Below, one piece after another: positions 60,583-64,000 of a DNA stretch of 64,000 nt. Origin of the DNA: Spirosoma sp. 48-14 (lineage in GTDB: Bacteria > Bacteroidota > Bacteroidia > Cytophagales > Spirosomataceae); the NCBI RefSeq assembly GCF_001898575.1, contig NZ_MKUD01000072.1, positions 14,576 through 78,575 on the forward strand, read 5' to 3'. Under the pieces are notes generated by a model. That model had not been told where the DNA came from and searched no databases. It saw only the letters and a program-made list of their open reading frames with translations. The stretch's first letter is position 1; every line of letters begins with the position of its first letter. The position numbers and the translations under genes are program-made.

Positions 60583-61416
60583 TTATAAAACTGCCCCCGA
60601 TAGAATACAATTATTAGTTTGTTTTTTGATTAGCTGAATAGTGTAGTTTTTGTGGACTCTCGTCGAAAGCGTTTTGTTCAAAGCATATACTACCCCGTGA
60701 TAATTGTCGACTTTTTTAATAACTACCTCCTTTTTATTAACCACAAAGTGCATAGGATAAGAACCAATCTTTAAAGTCTTCTCCAAGTATGACGCCTGAT
60801 TGGGCACGATGGCATAATCAAACTTTTTTTTCTTGAGGAAAGCGGCCACCTTATCCGGAGAGTCTAAGCACAGACTCACAAATTCGATATCAGGACGATC
60901 TTTGTAACGCTGTTTTAAGGCGTTTAAAGCAGGCATCTCGGCTACGCAAGCCACACAATGAACGAACCAGCACTTCAGCACCAGCGTTTTTCCCGCCATT
61001 GTTTCTGGAGAATAAACCTTGCCATTCATATCAACAAAGCGATAGTTGGGTAGGGGCTTCCCCTCCGCTTGGGAATAAGTATACTCATTTTGAGCCCATT
61101 GTTGAAGAACGGCCTTAATGCCTTTATCCACTTGGGCAGGTAATGGATACAGTTGATAGAGTGCAGTTGTATCCGTTGGCTGTAGGCGTAAAGGCAAATA
61201 GCGACCGGTCGATAGGGCTCGGAGAAAGTTCTCTTTAGGGATTGGTTTTGACTGGTTATCTACGGCTTTGTAGTCTTCGTAGAGCCGAACATATTGCTGT
61301 TGGTAAGCCCAAAAACTGGCAAAATCTTTCAATATACGATTAGGGTCAGCGACCGGCTTTTTAGCCATGCATGTACTCATCAGAATGAGCAGCACAAAGC
61401 AGATCACAGCAATCAT
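60583..61416 (-). CDS. TlpA-like thiol-disulfide oxidoreductase
   Basis: A 277-residue membrane-tethered thioredoxin-fold protein. With the start at 61416 it begins MIAVICFVLLILMSTCMAKK, a lipoprotein-type signal; an ATG at 61518 adds 34 residues including a second hydrophobic stretch and cannot be excluded. The thioredoxin domain occupies about residues 125-240: the active site is Cys154/Cys157 in WFVHCVACVAEM, followed by ALNALKQRYKDRPDIEFVSL and the cis-Pro loop GSYPMHFVVN. Bacteroidota members reduce or oxidise periplasmic thiols. Not in an evident operon. Confidence 0.85.
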   Translation of the reverse strand: MIAVICFVLLILMSTCMAKKPVADPNRILKDFASFWAYQQQYVRLYEDYKAVDNQSKPIPKENFLRALSTGRYLPLRLQPTDTTALYQLYPLPAQVDKGIKAVLQQWAQNEYTYSQAEGKPLPNYRFVDMNGKVYSPETMAGKTLVLKCWFVHCVACVAEMPALNALKQRYKDRPDIEFVSLCLDSPDKVAAFLKKKKFDYAIVPNQASYLEKTLKIGSYPMHFVVNKKEVVIKKVDNYHGVVYALNKTLSTRVHKNYTIQLIKKQTNNCILSGAVL

Positions 61417-61602
61417 AACTACGCATAAGAGGCTAAGTGAGAACAAACCTACCGAGTTAGTTTCATGATTAATAAAGATTGAGAAGTGAATAATTGTGTA
61501 TGAAAGCCAATCTACCAAAATTTCGGATTCATAGGTAAAATCTCAATAATTGCTCTTTTGGGGGAGCGCATGGGGCGCCTATAAAAGTATTGTTCGGAAG
61601 GC

Positions 61603-61824
61603 CTAAACATCCAGCAAGCCCCGTTCATTAAATACGTTCTCTTCTTTCAACAACGCATCGACTTGCTTGTCAAGCTTAGGTAAGTACAAAGCCTGAATAT
61701 AAACTGTATCCACGGGATTAAAGGAGACTCCGCCAGCTAACTCATAGCCGCTTGACAAACGATCAACTACTTGAGATTCGAGTAATTCAAGGCTTTCGGC
61801 GGCTTCAACGACGTATACTTTCAT
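61603..61824 (-). CDS. Small DUF1737-like protein
   Basis: A 73-residue soluble protein. The pattern MKVYVVEAAESLELLESQVV then LSSGYELAGGVSF and a later IQALY strand resembles DUF1737, in which a Tyr/Trp-containing 'GYeL.GG' turn precedes a short strand ending in Gln-Ala. Function of the family is unknown. It lies in a run of small minus-strand genes. Confidence 0.6.
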   Translation of the reverse strand: MKVYVVEAAESLELLESQVVDRLSSGYELAGGVSFNPVDTVYIQALYLPKLDKQVDALLKEENVFNERGLLDV

Positions 61825-61926
61825 AACTATAGGGATTTTGTCAGTATGCTGACCATGATTGATAAACTAGTTCAGCGTAAATACAGGTTTCTGTTCTCGC
61901 TTCAAGTGTGGTGGTAACTCAGACTT

Positions 61927-62205
61927 TTAAGACTGATAAAAACCGTAGATAATAAAGCTTGCCAAGATTGATTCTATGATCCAGATTGTACGCGTATTCG
62001 AATGAGTAAGTCGACCGATTATCCAATGACTTAGTAAACAAACAGCCATAATAGGAATGCCAAGGACAATCTCAAGCGGATAATCTCGCTTCTGTTCAGG
62101 TGTTCCGTACAGCATATAAAATAAGCCATGTAAGATCTCGTAGAGACCCACTAACGCCCCCAGCGTCAGCGGTGTAACCCAGGTTAGTAACTTCTCAATA
62201 GTCAT
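61927..62205 (-). CDS. Small membrane protein, hypothetical
   Basis: A 92-residue protein with three hydrophobic segments (about 12-33, 44-64 and 72-90) and short polar links, including a TPEQKRDYPLE loop. No family recognised. It starts 12 bases after the end of the next upstream open frame, which suggests co-transcription. Confidence 0.6.
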   Translation of the reverse strand: MTIEKLLTWVTPLTLGALVGLYEILHGLFYMLYGTPEQKRDYPLEIVLGIPIMAVCLLSHWIIGRLTHSNTRTIWIIESILASFIIYGFYQS

Positions 62206-62217
62206 GGGGGTAATTCG

Positions 62218-62490
62218 TTATGAGACAAAAACCTTGACCATTTTCCGCTCCGCCCGGAAGTAGAGAAAGGCATCCGTAGCCGTTTCGGGTTGGTGGGCCA
62301 GGAGTGGTTGACCCATCGGTGAAAGCTTTGGGTCGGGTAGGGCTTTGCTAACCGAAAAAGGCTGGATGTCAAATTGAGATTTAATCTGTTTGCATCGTTG
62401 GCTGAGTTCGATCGCACCGGCGCACCGGCGTGACTTGATCCAGGAACGAACCAAAGCGGGATTGGCCGCAGCGGGGGCTAAAGGACGCAT
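62218..62490 (-). CDS. Doubtful small open frame
   Basis: A 90-residue frame with a basic N-terminal half (WIKSRRCAGAIELSQRCKQI) and an end that looks protein-like (PETATDAFLYFRAERKMVKV). No family recognised and no clear start: the frame is open about 39 bases upstream of the ATG. It may be a real small gene or a decayed one; the hairpin AAGCTC/GAGCTT lies just upstream. Confidence 0.3.
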   Translation of the reverse strand: MRPLAPAAANPALVRSWIKSRRCAGAIELSQRCKQIKSQFDIQPFSVSKALPDPKLSPMGQPLLAHQPETATDAFLYFRAERKMVKVFVS

Positions 62491-62640
62491 CGGCCGAAGC
62501 TCAAGCGAAAGCCCGAGCTTTGAAGTCGATTTATGTTCTTAAAAGCCATCAGCCAAGTGCCAGGTTGGTAGACATAATGTATGAAAGCATCTTTTCCCGG
62601 TGGGCGATGCTTTATGAATCTGCAAATAAACCTGGTCCCG

Positions 62641-62889
62641 TTAAAACACCGCATTCCGTTCGCCCGTCGCTTGCCAGTCCGTATCCATTTCCTGGAATCG
62701 GGCGGCCACTTTAGTCAGAAAAGATTCGTCGAGTAAAGTAGGTATGCTTTCTGGGTCAATCAGATCCAGCTCACTGACTTTATACGTCTGCTCGTAGGGA
62801 CCCGCTTCAATTTTGACGATATATTTGCTGTTCCAGGCGTACAGCCCGATTCGGAATTGTGAGTGAGGGATGTCCTGAACGAAACGCAT
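62641..62889 (-). CDS. Hypothetical small protein, 82 residues
   Basis: A small protein with an N-terminal beta-rich part (SQFRIGLYAWNSKYIVKIEA) and a helical acidic C-terminal half (LLDESFLTKVAARFQEMDTDW). It looks like a conserved single-domain protein but matches no family I can name. It is divergent from the TPR lipoprotein gene, with 18-24 bases between starts, so the two promoters must overlap or lie inside coding sequence. Confidence 0.6.
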   Translation of the reverse strand: MRFVQDIPHSQFRIGLYAWNSKYIVKIEAGPYEQTYKVSELDLIDPESIPTLLDESFLTKVAARFQEMDTDWQATGERNAVF

Positions 62890-62913
62890 ACGTAGTATTA
62901 ATTGAGAATGACG

Positions 62914-64000
62914 ATGGAAAATGAATCGCTAACCACCTTCTGGAAGAAGACAAAAGTAATAGGCAGAACCATTCCACAGTTAATTTGTGCCGTATTCATA
63001 ATCCATTGTTCATTACTCATTACTCAGTGCACTCGCGATACCGATGAAGCGGCTCAGTTTTTCCTAAAAGGAAACGTACAATTGCAGAAGCGTGAGTATC
63101 GGGAGGCTATTCGGTATTATTCGGAGGCCATTGCCAAAAAGGCTGATTTTGCCGATGCGTACAACAATCGGGGGCTTGCCAAATTTCGGAACGATGATCG
63201 GGAAGGAGCACTGGCCGACTATACCCGAGCCGTTGATCTGGACCCTGATTTTGCCACGGCTTATTTTAATCGCGCGGAAGTTCGGCTGGAACTGGGGGAT
63301 GCGACCGGGAGCCTGGGTGATCTGGAGCATATCGAAAAACAATACCGCGATTCGACGTTTTACCATTCCCGCCTTGGCGACGTGTATACACAACTGAATC
63401 GGGTAGGGCCTGCCCAGGCCGCCTACGACCGGGCTCTGCAACTGGCTCCAGCCAATGTCGAAGCACTGACCAATCGGGGGGCGTTGTATTTTACACAAAA
63501 AGCATACGGTTCCGCTCAGCAGGATATCCGCCGTGCCTTACAACTGAATCCCAAACAGGATGCTGCCCTGAACAATCAGAGTTTGCTTCTGGCTCATGAA
63601 GGGAAGTATGCCGAAGCGTTGCCGTATGTTGAACAGGCATTGTCATTACAGCCCCGTCAACCGTATTACCTCAATAACAAAGCGTATCTGCTCCTGAAAC
63701 TGAATCGCCCAGCCGAAGCCTTCCCCCTGGTAGAAGAATCGCTGAAACGGAACGATCAGAATGCCTGGGCACACCTGACCATGGGACTGTACTGGCTTAA
63801 TCAACATCAACCGACAAAAGCCGTTACTGAATTTCGCCGGGCCGAAACCCTGGATGCCTCGGTCGAACACCTCTATTATTACCTTGGAGCGACGGAATGG
63901 GCAATGGGGCATACGGCCGAAGCCTGTACGGCCTGGCAGCGTGGTGATGCCGCTGGCGATGAACAGGCTCGCTTGGAATACAGAACCAAATGTAAAAAAG
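62914..64000 (+). CDS. TPR-repeat lipoprotein, cut by the window's right edge
   Basis: An open frame runs from 62914 to the last base (362 complete codons, no stop). A second ATG two codons earlier (62908) is an equal candidate. It starts with a signal ending HCSLLITQC, a lipobox. At least eight tetratricopeptide repeats follow, with the usual spacing of Trp/Leu/Gly/Tyr/Ala/Pro: REAIRYYSEAIAKKADFADA, REGALADYTRAVDLDPDFAT, GPAQAAYDRALQLAPANVEA and so on. Such proteins are scaffolds at the envelope. The C terminus is outside the window. Confidence 0.85.
   Translation, partial: MENESLTTFWKKTKVIGRTIPQLICAVFIIHCSLLITQCTRDTDEAAQFFLKGNVQLQKREYREAIRYYSEAIAKKADFADAYNNRGLAKFRNDDREGALADYTRAVDLDPDFATAYFNRAEVRLELGDATGSLGDLEHIEKQYRDSTFYHSRLGDVYTQLNRVGPAQAAYDRALQLAPANVEALTNRGALYFTQKAYGSAQQDIRRALQLNPKQDAALNNQSLLLAHEGKYAEALPYVEQALSLQPRQPYYLNNKAYLLLKLNRPAEAFPLVEESLKRNDQNAWAHLTMGLYWLNQHQPTKAVTEFRRAETLDASVEHLYYYLGATEWAMGHTAEACTAWQRGDAAGDEQARLEYRTKCKK

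Noticed and set aside
1-64000. tRNA or rRNA genes
   Set aside because: GGTTCGA-like strings found by eye all fall within protein-coding frames and lack cloverleaf context.

Overview
The window looks like a chromosome segment from a Bacteroidota bacterium of the order Cytophagales, near Spirosoma or its relatives. This rests on two SusC/SusD outer-membrane uptake pairs, an ECF sigma/FecR pair, a DUF4974-type FecR tail, a 7TMR-DISM histidine kinase, HEPN-tailed sulfite reductase, many lipoproteins and weak Shine-Dalgarno signals. Most genes are moderately GC-rich; roughly 1.0-6.4 kb is clearly richer in A+T. No rRNA, tRNA, CRISPR array or intact insertion sequence was seen.

Layout. (1) 0-2.6 kb: DUF1275 membrane protein, a short cupin coupled to a CPBP protease homologue, and a divergent HxlR regulator with a palindromic operator candidate. 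(2) 2.6-6.4 kb: an accessory island of small minus-strand genes (one decayed). Each intact one is followed on its 3' side by a hairpin built like an integron attC site. No integrase is visible, so this resembles a cassette cluster lacking an integrase. (3) 6.4-15.5 kb: housekeeping genes (sirtuin, GH20 hexosaminidase, topoisomerase I, histidine kinase, Lrp regulator). (4) 15.7-31.7 kb: a plus-strand catabolic block holding a complete reductive pyrimidine pathway: Tat-exported nucleoside hydrolase, NCS1 permease, PreT/PreA dihydropyrimidine dehydrogenase, dihydropyrimidinase, beta-ureidopropionase, beta-alanine-type aminotransferase and malonate-semialdehyde dehydrogenase. Xanthine dehydrogenase (two subunits plus XdhC) follows, so nucleoside bases of both classes can be degraded. 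(5) 31.7-46.7 kb: a minus-strand SusC/SusD pair, then a plus-strand regulated locus (ECF sigma, FecR, STN-bearing SusC, SusD, GH95 fucosidase). (6) 46.9-53.2 kb: hisS, an FkbM methyltransferase, a DUF3050 protein, and siroheme methyltransferase with sulfite/nitrite reductase. (7) 53.9-64 kb: an AraC regulator divergent from a four-gene envelope cluster, an M43-like metallopeptidase lipoprotein, a TlpA-like thioredoxin, small hypotheticals, and a TPR lipoprotein cut by the right edge.

Two features stand out. The first is the attC-like array at 2.6-6.4 kb: sites keep R and L boxes, a one-base bulge and compensatory arm changes. The second is a series of long, mostly perfect inverted repeats (13-32 bp arms). 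Arm sequences differ from locus to locus, and they sit at gene junctions, especially throughout the pyrimidine/purine block; several overlap the stop codon of the preceding gene.

All functional calls come from reading translated sequence and motifs by eye; no database search was run.
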